A stretch of 64,000 nucleotides of DNA, from positions 12,476,708-12,540,707 of the forward strand of contig OY829329.1 of NCBI GenBank assembly GCA_963691655.1, read 5' to 3'. The notes under the pieces are model-generated. The model searched no databases. It saw only the letters and a program-made list of their open reading frames with translations, and was not told where the DNA came from. Source of the stretch: Toxonevra muliebris (Eukaryota > Arthropoda > Insecta > Diptera > Pallopteridae). Position numbers and translations under genes: made by a program. The stretch's first letter is position 1; every line of letters begins with the position of its first letter. This document shows, one piece after another, positions 37,023 to 47,200 of the stretch.

Positions 37023-37566
37023 TTAAACAGCCACACAAAAAAAAAATGTTTTTTTGAGTCCGGAAGCCAGACCATGTTTATTATATGTTTTTGGGGTTGC
37101 CGAATCCGAATCCGAGGTCCAAAGAATTCAAGCCCGTCAGGATTTTGACATAACCTCAAAAAACCTCATAAAAAAATGTTTTTTACGGATCTGAAGATCA
37201 GCCCATATTTACTATACGTCTTTGGGGTCGCTGAATCCGAATTCGAGGTCCAAAAAATCCGAGAACGTCAGATTTTTGACTTAGCTCAGATAACGAGGTA
37301 TTTTGCAGGTTATGTCGAAAACCTGACATGGTGAGTGTTTTTTAGACCTCGGACTCGGATTCAGCGACCCCAAAAACATATAATAAACATAGTCTGACGC
37401 CCAGGTTCGAAAAAAAATTGCATGAGGTTTTTTGAGGTTATGTCAGAACCCTGACGTGCTGGGTTTTTTTGGACCTCGGATTTGGATTCAGTGATCCCAA
37501 AAACATATAGTAAACATGGTTTAGTTCCCGGACCCGAAATATCATTTTTTTGTAAGGCTGTGTTAA
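37023..37566. repeat. 544-bp inverted repeat bounded by TTAA
   Basis: Two arms of about 265 bp are symmetric about 37294.5. TTAA lies at 37023-37026 and at 37563-37566, at exactly mirrored positions. Next to them are ACAGCC on the left and, inverted, CACAGCC on the right. Each arm holds two units of about 120 bp containing GTCGCTGAATCCGAATTCGA, then GGTCC. Their centres are near 37106 and 37226, mirrored near 37358 and 37486. The loop is about 20 bp (37287-37307). A transcript would fold into a long hairpin. TTAA boundaries suggest a piggyBac-type miniature element, but the ends are too short to be sure. Confidence 0.75.
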
Positions 37567-37569
37567 CGA

Positions 37570-39879
37570 TCTCTTTAACAAGAGAATAATGCTTCAATCC
37601 CACACTTTTATGCCTGATATTATAGGATTAAAAATGCTTAGAAATTGAAACTATCATACAGACTTGCGGATTCCTTGCAAGCGGAGAGCTTAAGGATAAA
37701 AATCTTTCCTTTACTTTGTGAACGCTTTTTCAGAATAAAAAAAAGTTTTTAAAAGTCTAAAAGACTGGGTCTCCCGCATTCGCAACCTTTGGGACTACGT
37801 TAGCGACTATAGATCACAGTTGCTCATTCCAAACTAGAAATGCAGTTCTTTAAACAATTTTCTGGCATTGTTTTAGTATTGCATTTTGTGGTATATTTTT
37901 GTAATATTTCTAAGAGCAAGTTTAACATCTGCTTAGAATTTTCAAAATTTCAAAATCGAAAGCATTTTAAAATATTTCGCTTTTTTTTCTAACTAAATCA
38001 ATGGTTCATTTAAATTTTTACACGACTAGAAGTACCTTCCTCTTTCAATCATTTTGCGCCTCATAAATCTACAAGAATTACTTTCGCTGTCAAACCAAAA
38101 CATAATTTCATTTAAAAATTCATAAATTCTATAGTTAACGCATTTTTCCTTGTTTTTTTTTTTTTCTTATTCGTCATAGCAATTTTCAATATATTTCACT
38201 TACAAAAAAAAAAAAAAATTGATGCATTCATTTAAAAAACATATGTTAGAAGGGGCTGGGAGAAGAGGAGGAAGAGAAGGTAGGGCGAAACATGAAATTT
38301 TAACAAAGTGTGACGGCAATGCCGCCACCGAGACTAACCAACAACACCACACTACTTCAAAAGTGATAAATGCATTTATCAACCGCAAATATGCACTTCG
38401 AAAACTCAAAAGTAGAAAATCATGAACACAGTTTTTAAAGAAGGGTAGAAGGAGGAGGGAGGGGGAGGGAAGGTCTACATAATTCCACATATGTTTATGT
38501 TAGCGAAATGAACCAGCAAGCATGAAATTTGTGATTTGTTTTTTTTTTTTTTTTTTTTTTTCAATAGCATACAAAGAAAAATGTTGAAATATTTGAAAAA
38601 TTTGTAAGATAAAATTTTTTATAGTGTAACTATTTATGCTGTTGGTAAATAACAAATGAGGGGGGAGTGAGAGAAGGGGTACGCCTCGAACTTCTTCTAC
38701 AGTTCTTCATAAACAATTTTATAATATATTTATACCATGCTCTTTTTCTGTGTATCTATACAACAACGTGCTGTCACACAATTTAATGATTTCACTTAAT
38801 CATTTTCTGTAATTTATTTTATTTGTTTATATGTTGTTGTTGTTGTTCTTTTTTTTTATTGTTGTTTGTGCGTTTTTAATGCGTTTGCCTTAACTCATGC
38901 ATAGATAATTAGTTTCACCAATAAAGATACTGAAAAGCATGGGGGGAGGGGGGAGCAAGCGAGCTTCAGGGAAAGAAAAAAGGGTGCATATCTACTACTT
39001 ATATAGGGTCATTGGGGCTATGTACATTTGTGCTGATAGGGAACAGTAGCAGCAGCAGCAGCAGTAAAAACTCCAAAGCCAAACCAATCCAACTGGAAGT
39101 AGTAGAATTAAAATATGCAAGCAACTACATCCATTCAATATAATGTAATCGTATATGCTGCAATAGTTTTGCTGGGAAGGGCATTCACATTCTGTATATA
39201 TTTAGTTGCACATAATCATGTGGTAGTGACAGTGAGAGGGAATGATTATGTAGTCGGAAAAAAAAGAACATTAGCAGGAAAAAGAGTTTTTTAATTTTTA
39301 AGTTTCATTCCAAGTTTGCACATTCAATGCAAATGTAAATTTAAATACTTATTGCGCATTTACACATTAAGTCGTCGAGAACTATGTAAGTCTTCTATAA
39401 ATGAAATGGTAAGAAGAAAGAGTTGAACAAAATCTTTTTCAACTTAATTTTTCACACAAGTTAGACAACATTCTGTGCTATGCATCAGTGAATGCTATCA
39501 ATTAATAGTTTAAACTAGCAAAAAGAAAAAATAAAGTATAACAATATCAGAAAAATACTTAAGAATGAAAAAAAAACATTTGAAGCGAAAAATTGAATAA
39601 TTTCAGAAATGTGCACGTCGTGGATCTAATACTAAGAGTCCCTGAGAAAATAATCCTATATTTTCTTAGTAGAGACCCCATACATTCGAAGGCTAAAAAT
39701 TTAGGAATAAGAATCATATTAAAATTAAAAGGTTTGTGTCTCTACTAAACTAACTTTATCCTTTAGTATTTATTCAGAAAAGAATGAGTAAGTGATGAAA
39801 ATATACCTCAAAAAAAAAAAGAAGTCCATCACTAAACAGAACTTTTTGAAGTGAAACTTCTTTAGCTAGCGTAAATCGA
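37570..39879. other. AT-rich non-coding DNA with purine-rich G patches
   Basis: No gene was found. G-rich patches (GGAGGGAGGGGGAGGGAAGG at about 38451 and GGGGGGAGGGGGGAGC at about 38941) and a T23 tract near 38539 are visible. A (CAG)n/(AGC)n patch lies at about 39047-39064. Confidence 0.55.
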
Positions 39880-40084
39880 AAATTTTGCAACAGAAATCGC
39901 GTTCTTGTTGCACTCATACTAAACCAGTAAGAAAAGAAGTTATGCAGTTGTTAATCGTTAACATACAATCAAGCAGAGAATCGACTTCTCATGTTCTTTA
40001 GTGATTGATTGTATATACCTGAACTTTCCTCTGATGAGTTATACGTGCAATACAACGTGTTTGTGCCCATAAGTGTAGAGAGAA
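39880..40084 (+). repeat. Dispersed repeat R1, copy 2, left part
   Basis: The sequence matches 1600-1690 followed by 1379-1525 of copy 1. It ends at the Tc1/mariner insertion. Its last bases GTAGAGAGAA correspond to TTAGAGAGTA in copy 1, so the left TA of the insertion site appears mutated to AA. The family continues after the insertion at 41380. Confidence 0.7.
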
Positions 40085-40112
40085 AAGCGCGGTTCACGCC
40101 AAATTGGCACGC
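40085..40112 (+). repeat. Left terminal inverted repeat of the Tc1/mariner element
   Basis: This 28-bp end pairs with 41352-41379 at 26 of 28 positions. Confidence 0.9.
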
Positions 40113-40245
40113 TTTGTTGTGGTCACCACGTCGCCCCCAGTCATAAGAACAACAAATTTTTTACTGGAATTTGTTTACAATACCATTACCGTTAGTTGAT
40201 AAATTTTTCATATTAATTGATCGCAAGTTGGTGATTGTGAGCACA

Positions 40246-41248
40246 ATGGAAGCTGCAAATAGAAAATTGATTGTGAACAAATTTATTGAAAATCCGTCGT
40301 GGTCTGGTTCAAAGATTGCGAAAGTGTTAAATATCTCCAAAAGAACGGTATGTAGAGTTATAAAACGATATAATGAAACTCTTAGTGTTGAAAGAGCTAA
40401 AAAAGTTGTGAACAAAACGGAAACCATCAACCTAAAATTAAAGGCAAAGATCTTGAGGTCCATCAAAAGCAATCTCGGACTATCGGACAGCGATCGTGCC
40501 AAAAAATTCAATACCAGCAAAAGTACTGCTAGACGAATGCGCATGAAAGTTGGGCTAAAGTGCTATAAAATATCCAAATAGAACAGACAAACAGTATTTG
40601 CTGGCCAAAAAACGTGCTCGTCTTCTTTATAATAATGTTTTGACCAAGTTTAATGGATGCATTATTGTGGATGACGAATCATACGTAAAATTTGATCTTA
40701 AACAGCTTCCAGGTCAAAACTTTTATATGGCAACGAATCGTGGTAATGTACCCTCAAAATTCAAGTACAAAAAAATGGATAAATTTGCAAAGAAAGCAAT
40801 GGTGTGGCAGGCAATTTGCAGCTGTGGTCTCAAATCCAGGGCATTTGTGACATCCTCTTCTATGACGTCTGATATTTACATCAAAGAGTGCCTTTCGAAA
40901 CGACAATTGCCATTTGTTCGTCACCACCATTCGCCAGTGAAGTTTTGGCCTGATTTAGCCAGTTGCCACTACTCTAAGAAAACCATGGATTGGTATCAGA
41001 CAAATAAAGTAGATGTAGTGCCCAAAAATATGAATCCACCCAATTGCCCCCAGCTTCGATCGATCGAAAAATACTGGGCTATTACAAAATATAAGTTGAA
41101 GAAAAATGCAGGTATTGTCAAAAATGTGAATTCAATGTTACTAAAATGGAACCAAATAGCCGCAAAAGTATCCAGAGCGGATGTTCAAAGGTTGATGGGG
41201 TCTATTAAAAGGAATACCCGGAACTTTTTGCACAACAAAGAAATTTAA
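40246..41248 (+). pseudogene. Frameshifted DD37E Tc1/mariner transposase
   Basis: A transposase cuts and pastes its own element by binding the inverted ends. The first in-frame ATG is at 40246. Frame 1 runs to a TAG at 40579-40581 (111 residues). It carries two helix-turn-helix segments: WSGSKIAKVLNISKRTVCRV, and a second around GLSDSDRAKKFNTSKSTARR. The catalytic part continues in the next frame, open back through YPNRTDKQ (40571 onward) to the stop after 41248. It shows the acidic triad: Asp at 40673-40675 (VDDES), Asp at 40952-40954 (FWPDLASCHYS) and Glu at 41066-41068 (RSIEKYW), with 37 residues between the last two. The join lies at about 40565-40580 and needs a net one-base change. The combined length of about 335 residues is normal. 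All three catalytic residues survive, so inactivation looks recent. Confidence 0.9.
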
Positions 41249-41351
41249 ATCTTTTAATATTATAGCATTAAAACACAATATTAAACTTATCATTTAATGC
41301 ATTATTTGTTATTCTGAGTGTTCTGGTTAAAAAAAAGACAGCAACTTTCCT

Positions 41352-41379
41352 GCGTGCCAATTTTGCCTGAACCGCGCTT
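41352..41379 (-). repeat. Right terminal inverted repeat of the Tc1/mariner element
   Basis: This is the inverse complement of 40085-40112 with mismatches at positions 13 and 16. It is followed directly by the target TA. Confidence 0.9.
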
Positions 41380-41450
41380 TATCAACAGAAGAAAAGCAAA
41401 AGCAAAATAGAGAGAAAAAGACTGCAAAAACTTCAGTAGAATTTGTTATA
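41380..41450 (+). repeat. Dispersed repeat R1, copy 2, right part
   Basis: The sequence continues the host repeat after the insertion: TATCAACAGAAGAAAAGC corresponds to TATTAACAGAAAAAAAGC in copy 1. It then continues with GACTGCAAAAACTTCAG, matching GAGTGCAAAAGCTTCAA. Confidence 0.65.
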
Positions 41451-41837
41451 AATGTTTTCTAATAATTTTCAAATAAACAACAAAGTTTCAGTTCTACGAG
41501 TTCTATGAGTGTCTGCAAACACATAATTTTTCTCATATAAACCTTTCTCTAGTTCATAATCTGAAACTTAATTTTAACTTACCAAATATTATTATTTTCT
41601 TAAAATACATAAACTATTTGGAAAAAAAAGCTTATAGACCAGTAGTAGGAGTTCCTTTCAATAGTACGATTCAGTGAAGTTATTGTACTTTTATTTGTTA
41701 TTTTTCTGGCATAAAAAGGAGTGCGCACGAAAAAATTGTAACATAGTTTTTTACTTCCTATTTTTATTAGAAGTGTCCGATAAAAAAAAATTAGCAATTT
41801 GTTTTTAATGACAGATGAAGCCAAAATACATAAATAA

Positions 41838-42125
41838 CTTTCATTTCAAGATACTCAAGCTGAAATTCGAAAAATCATTGTGAAAGTTGTTCAACAAAAT
41901 CCGAAATAGAGTCAGTTAAAAATTGTCAAAACTGTTAAAGTGTCCCATCAAACTGTTAGTCGGGTTTTGAAAAACTTTAATAACAACCCAAACTATGATC
42001 GAAAGATGAGATCTGGCAGAAAATGTGGATCGGGAGACCTATACAGAGCTAAATGTTTCAAGGACATTTTTCATAAAATTCCAAATGTTTTGGGCAGAGA
42101 AATAGCTCAAATTGAATTAAATTGA
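41838..42125 (+). pseudogene. N-terminal relic of a second Tc1/mariner-type transposase
   Basis: One frame reads TQAEIRKIIVKVVQQNPK, then a stop at 41907-41909, then SQLKIVKTVKVSHQTVSRVL and GRKCGSGDLYRAKCFKDIF, with IPNVLGREIAQIEL near the end. This order fits the DNA-binding half of Tc1/mariner transposases: a helix-turn-helix, a GRKxGS linker, then a second DNA-binding segment beginning NPN-x-x-x-R. It differs in sequence from the intact neighbour at 40246, so it comes from another element. The catalytic half is missing: after the stop at 42124 the sequence soon enters a satellite array. No terminal repeats were identified. Confidence 0.6.
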
Positions 42126-42295
42126 TGAGCAACTATTGATATTAAATCCTTGCTGTAAAATTTTTTTCATTTACTAGTACTTATTATATTTTCAGACACC
42201 ATCTCATTCCTACGAAAAAAATGTAGAACTCCGGATTTAGACTGATGACAATGCACAATCTCTGGACATCATGAAACTGTCGAGCAACTACTGCC

Positions 42296-43036
42296 ATTTT
42301 CGTGGGTTTTTGGGGTAGCTGAATCAGAATCTGTAAATAGAATTTCGAAATTCAAAATGGCGTATCCAATATGGCAGACGATTTTTTGAAAAAAATGTTT
42401 TAATTCGTTTGAAACTTGTTTTCCGTGGATTTTAATGGTCGCTGAATCCGAATATGTTAATTAAATTTCAAAATTCAAAATGGCGTATCCAATATGGCAG
42501 ACGATTTTTTGAAAAAAAATTTTCTAATTCTTTTGAAATATGTTTTTCGGGGGTTTTTGGGGTCGTTGAATCCGAATATGTTAATTAAATTTCAAAATTC
42601 AAAATGGCGTGTCCAATATGGCGGACGACTTTTTGAAAAAATGTTTTAATTCGTTTGAAACTTGTTTTTCGGCTGTTTTTGGGTCGCTGAATCCGAATCT
42701 GTAAATAGAATTTCAAAATTCAAAATGGCTTATCCAATATGGCGGACGGATTTTTGAAAAAATGTTCTAGTTCGTTTGAAACTTGTTTTTCGGGGATTTG
42801 TGGGGTTGCTGAATCCGAATCTGTAAATTGAATTTCAAAACTCAAAATGGCGTATCCAATATGGCGGACGAATTTTTGAAAAAAATGTTCTAATTCGTTT
42901 GAAACTTGTTTTTCGGGGGTTTTTGGGGTCGCTAAATCCGAATCTGTAAATAGAATTTCAAAGTTCAAAATGGCGAATCCAATATGGCAAACGATTTTTT
43001 GAAAAAATGCTCTAATTCGTCTTAAATGTATAATTT
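42296..43036 (+). repeat. 122-bp satellite, six units, plus orientation
   Basis: The word GCTGAATCCGAAT (variants allowed) occurs at 42318, 42441, 42565, 42686, 42808 and 42931, a period of 121-124 bp. Each unit also has AAAATGGCGTATCCAATATGG, a T/A-rich segment, TAATTCGTTTGAAACTTGTT and TTTCGGGGGTTTTTGGGGTC. The array sits in inverse orientation to the three units at 27050-27430. The TTTTTGGGGTCGCTGAATCC module also occurs in the inverted repeat at 37023-37566. The minus-strand open frame at 42720-42968 results from unit repetition. Confidence 0.92.
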
Positions 43037-43076
43037 TTCAGAACTTTCTGAGCTGCTTAACCCATTTTCGGCTGCC

Positions 43077-43092
43077 GTTGCGTTTTCGCAAC
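43077..43092. repeat. Hairpin motif GTTGCG-TTTT-CGCAAC, copy 1
   Basis: This is a 6-bp perfect stem with a 4-base loop. A near-identical motif (GTTGCTTTTTCGCAAC) lies at 43410-43425 with related flanks. Confidence 0.5.
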
Positions 43093-43409
43093 ACTACCTT
43101 CAAGCATTTGTAAAATGGATAAAACTATGCGTATCCCATTTAAGTATTTATTTAAATAATAATTTGAACTCTTGGCTGCACAATTTTTTTTTTTGTTTAT
43201 TTTTACAATTTTACGCTTGCGTTCTTACCTTAATATTTGTATGTTAATAAAGGACCTAAAAAAATTCATTTTTTAAAATGGCTCGAAGAGTTATTAAAAT
43301 ATTTTTTTATTTTTTTTAACAATCATATTCGTATTACTAAAATACCAAAATGCAATACTAAAGACTAGCTGATTGATTTTACCCTTTGAAATATTCCAAG
43401 TGTACCGTC

Positions 43410-43425
43410 GTTGCTTTTTCGCAAC
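43410..43425. repeat. Hairpin motif, copy 2
   Basis: GTTGC and GCAAC form a 5-bp stem. The flank CCGTCGTTGC resembles GCCGTTGCG at copy 1. Confidence 0.4.
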
Positions 43426-43429
43426 AGGC

Positions 43430-43722
43430 TGCCCTTGATAACTTAGACGTTCAAAAATTTTCTCAATTGGCTAAAAGGGATCGGTGGGATCTCAATAGTC
43501 GCCACATAAAAAATCATGAAGTTATCTCAACGATTTCGGTGATTCGTCGATTAAATTCGTCGGTTAAAGACATTTTCCTGAATATCTTCAAAATTTTGGA
43601 CTGATCCGAAAAATGTAAAAATGGAGAACTAAAGTCTTTAAAATCTTACTTAAAACTGCCTAAGATTTTTTTGATTTGTACTTTGCAATAAAAGCAAAAC
43701 TTTCTATATCATTTTCATTTCA

Positions 43723-43756
<34 letters not shown>

Positions 43757-45399
43757 GATAACAATCTGTAAAAATAAAACTATAATACCATAAGATTATT
43801 TAATTTTCTAATATTATTTAATTCACATTTGTTGCCAATTTGTTGTAATTTACATATCTATACCCAAAAAAAAAATATATAGCCAACAATTTCATAACAA
43901 TTTATTTAAAAGCTTACGAAATTTGTGTGCTACCACATATGTGCATATATATGCAAAATAAAATTAAAGAAAAATAAATAAAAATGTTATCAAAACAATT
44001 TAAATCACTCGCTATTTCTTTTCTATGTCATGCTATAAATAAAAACGCTTTTGTTTGATGAGAGTGAAACACAAAAAAAAAAAAAAATCACAAAAAAAGA
44101 TTTCGCGCTTAAGATTTTGTGTGTATGCAATTAAAAGTGATGCCAAAATAGACGTCAAATCGTTTGACAATTACATTTGGCATACATACATATAAATAAT
44201 TTTACGTATGTACGTTCGACGCTGTGATATATCACTGCAACTTGTTACAGCACACATAACACATAAAATTTAAGCTTTTAAGTAAAAAATTTTTTTGTTT
44301 TTGCTTTTGTTAAAAATAAAGTATTTTTACTTTTCTTTGTTTTTACATCAGTTTGTTTTTGCAATTGTTACTAACAACAACGATAAACAGCAATTGTAAT
44401 TGTTGTTGTTGCTGTAGTTGTAGTTGTTGTTATGCGATATTATAGCAATTACTTGCAATTTATTTTAATGACAATTTGCTGCTGCTGCTGCTGCCAGCCT
44501 CAGTCAATGTTGTCAGTCAGTCAGTCAGTGTTGTTGCATGTGATATGCTAATAAGTAAATTTTTTGTGTATTGCAACAATGAATTTCGAATGCATGAGTG
44601 ATTTTTTTGGTTTTTTTTTTTAGTTTTTCGCAGTTTTATACTATATTTCTTTCCGTTTATGCGCTCGTTTGTTTATTGCAATTTATTAACTTTTATTTGA
44701 TTTTAACAATTGTTCATTCTCTATTTTTTTGTTTGTTTTTTTTTTTTGGTTTTGTCATTTTTATTATTATTGTTATTTTTGTTTTTAGCTTTTTTTATTT
44801 CATTAAGTGGTTTTAGCTGTTTTCTGCTAAACGACAACGTCGCAACAGCGCAACGCAACGCATGCTCGCTTGTATCTCCTCAATCACAGTCAAGTACGGA
44901 TATGCACGTGTTTGCTGTTTGTTGTTGCTATTTGCTGATGATGTTGTTGCTATTTGCTGATGATGTTGTTGCTATTTGCTGTTGATGTTGTTAATATTGA
45001 TGTTACTTGTGTATTTATTGTTGATTTTTCGCATTTCTGGTTAATACGTTAATACCTTTTTAACGCTGACATGTGACATTTTGACAGCTGCGTGCATAAT
45101 ATTTGACAACTTGACGAAAATCTTCTTCTTTTTTTATTTAAGTTCTTCTTGTTGTTGTTTAACATTGAAAATTATAAAAAAAAAAAAAAATTTGCAGAAT
45201 TCGCATTTACAAATGTAAAATTGCATTGTTTTGTTTAAATTATGAAACCTTTTAGATTTTTTTAAATAAATATAACAAGTTGAGTTATTTCGAATAGAAT
45301 TTAATAAATAAACCAACAATTGATTTCAAGAGTTGGTTGTTTCCAATATTATTTTTGAATATTCTATTGCAGTTACCTATTAGAAGTTAAACCTTGTCT
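43430..45399. other. AT-rich non-coding DNA
   Basis: No gene was found. A T27 tract lies at 43730-43756. CTG/GTT runs and a TCAGTCAGTCAGTCAG patch lie at 44475-44530. GTTGCTATTTGCTGATGATG repeats occur at about 44925-44990. A TGACATGTGACA / TTTGACAGCTG cluster lies at 45066-45095. Confidence 0.55.
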
Positions 45400-46580
45400 C
45401 AGTTTTTACCATCCGGAAATTCTAGAACAATTCAATAGGATGATGATTTTAAAAAAAATTTTCTATTTAACAAAATTTGTGGTTAGTAATACAACTTCTT
45501 TTTGAAGTATATTTTCCTGAAGATCACAGTTAGTTTTAGTCTTTTTTCATATTAAATTGAAGCTCGGAGATATTCAGTACAATTCCATATTACGAAAACA
45601 TTTGTTAATTTATTTTAAATAATTTTCATAGGTCAATATCCCAGCCTTGTCGATACCAATATTTTCTCGTTTATTTGTCCTCAGTTCTGATAATTACTCT
45701 AGCTGTAACTCAATTTATCCCAACAAAATAGTTCCGAAACTATCTAAGTTGTAATTTTCTTTGGTACCTAGTTAGTGTGAGAAAAAGTACTAAAAAAGTA
45801 CAAACCTGGCTGTGATCCTCATTCAACATATTTAGGATTTTGATGGCTTTTGTAAAAAGTCCTTCTGGTTACTTCTTGGTTTCAATATGGCCCCAAGAGA
45901 TCCAGTGTGAGGGCAGTTCTTCTCTTCAATGAACCAGGTTTCATTTCACTAATTAAAACCTTGTATTGTATTTCTTTAATGGAACAATCCAATCGGAATC
46001 ATAATTAAACAAACAAAAAAATGGATAGCAATCCACCTTCTCTTTGAAGTTTATTTTCATAGAGATCACATCCAGGTTTATACATTTTTTGTATTAGGTC
46101 GAAATCTGGGAGTATTCAGAACAATTCCATATTAGAAAAACTTTCATTAATGTATTTAAAATAATTTTCAAAGGTTAATGCAGCCTCAGCGGTACCAGTA
46201 TTTTTAGGTATATTTTTACTCAGTTCTACATAAGTTTACAATCCGATTTGTAGTTTTTCTTTTCATATTAGGCCGAAGCTTGGAGATATTCCGAACAATT
46301 CTATATTAGAAAAACTTTCATTAATTAATTTTAAATAATTTTCATAGGCTAATATAGCAACCTAGGTGGCACTAGAATTTTTTCCATATATTTTCCTCCA
46401 GTTCTGATCATGACAATAGCTGTAACTCAATTTATCCCAACAAAAAAGTTCTGAAACTATATATATAAATGTAATTCTCTATTGGGCCAAGTCAGTATAG
46501 AACAATAGTACAAAAAGCATACCAATCTCCAAAGAATCGGGTTATATTTCTCAAACTAGGCGCTACTATAGTTCTCTAAT
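45400..46580 (+). repeat. Degenerate tandem array of roughly 220-500 bp units
   Basis: At least three units share GAACAATTCCATATTAGAAA, TTTTAAATAATTTTCATAGG, a GGTACCAGTATTTTT-like phrase and CTCAATTTATCCCAACAAAA. They start near 45560, 46090 and 46260. A further fragment (TCAATATGG-CCCAAGAG, about 45886) recurs at about 47248, past the SINE insertion. No coding frame was seen. Confidence 0.65.
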
Positions 46581-46592
46581 GTGATTCAATAA
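46581..46592. repeat. Left target-site duplication of the SINE
   Basis: GTGATTCAATAA is identical to 46905-46916. Confidence 0.9.
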
Positions 46593-46904
46593 GGTTAGGT
46601 TAGGTTGGAGTGGCTGTCGAGAGACACACTTAGGCCTGAACGGCCCATTGTGATACCACATAGTTGGACCTACAGTTTAACGCCGATTCCGAACGGCGGT
46701 GTGGCAATTTTTTATCGGCTTGGTGGTTTTGCCATTACCAACCAATGTGTGTACTTGTACACTATCTTATAATTCTCATATACTTCATATTAATAGTGAA
46801 TATAAGAAAGTAAAGAAAATTAACCACCAGACGAAGACGGGAATCGAACCCGAACCTCCCAGATGAAAGTCTAGTGCACTATCCACTAGGCTATCGAGGT
46901 CGTC
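46593..46904 (-). mobile_element. tRNA-derived SINE, 312 bp
   Basis: Read on the minus strand, the head contains a Pol III A box TAGCCTAGTGG (46883-46893) and B box GGTTCGATTCC (46840-46850). Between them is an anticodon-like loop CTTTCAT (46863-46869) resembling tRNA-Glu(UUC). The acceptor stem does not pair and the body runs on for about 240 bp. It is therefore a tRNA-derived retroposon, not a tRNA gene. The 3' end on the minus strand is a short AACCT repeat (TTAGG on the plus strand). Perfect 12-bp duplications flank it, the signature of target-primed insertion using LINE machinery supplied in trans. Intact duplications imply a recent event. Confidence 0.88.
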
Positions 46905-46916
46905 GTGATTCAATAA
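46905..46916. repeat. Right target-site duplication of the SINE
   Basis: GTGATTCAATAA is identical to 46581-46592. Confidence 0.9.
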
Positions 46917-47083
46917 AAGCATTGAACATTTTTCTGAATACCTTCAACCCGGGACATGAACTGAAAGTGATAAAATTATTAGTAGAAATGTTTAGAAAAA
47001 TGTATTTTCGAAAAAGTGGCAAGACTACCCAGAAATGTGAAAAATTTCAAATCAACACAAAATATTCCAGATAATGCCGCCAA

Positions 47084-47200
47084 TATATGGTGAGAGGAGG
47101 GTAAGGAGGGAGGAGAGAAGGGTAAGGAGGGAGGAGAGAAGGGTAAGGAGGGAGGAGAGGAGGGTAAGGAGAGAGAAGAGTAGGGGGTGGGAGTGAGGAA
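47084..47200 (+). repeat. G-rich minisatellite, 22-27 bp units
   Basis: About four to five copies of GGGTAAGGAGGGAGGAGAGA lie in tandem. The plus strand is nearly pure purine and carries closely spaced G-runs. The minus-strand Pro/Ser-rich frame (46979-47266) is a by-product. Confidence 0.85.

Larger units (their letters stand above)
40085..41379 (+). mobile_element. Tc1/mariner element, DD37E type, 1,295 bp
   Basis: The terminal inverted repeats are 28 bp with two mismatches: 40085-40112 begins AAGCGCGGTTCA, and 41352-41379 ends TGAACCGCGCTT. TA follows the right end (41380-41381). The left flank has AA where the uninserted copy of the host repeat (near 1515) has TA, so the duplication is slightly decayed. 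The element encodes one transposase in two frames. Size, ends and TA preference are standard for this superfamily. The D-37-E spacing points to the ITmD37E group first described in mosquitoes. A single frameshift makes it non-autonomous as read. Confidence 0.9.

Noticed and set aside
40161..40544. 127-codon open frame on the minus strand
   Set aside because: It is antisense to the transposase DNA-binding region and has no domain of its own.
46825..46904. tRNA gene on the minus strand
   Set aside because: A and B boxes and a Glu-like anticodon loop are present, but the acceptor stem does not pair and the sequence is the head of a 312-bp SINE with target duplications.
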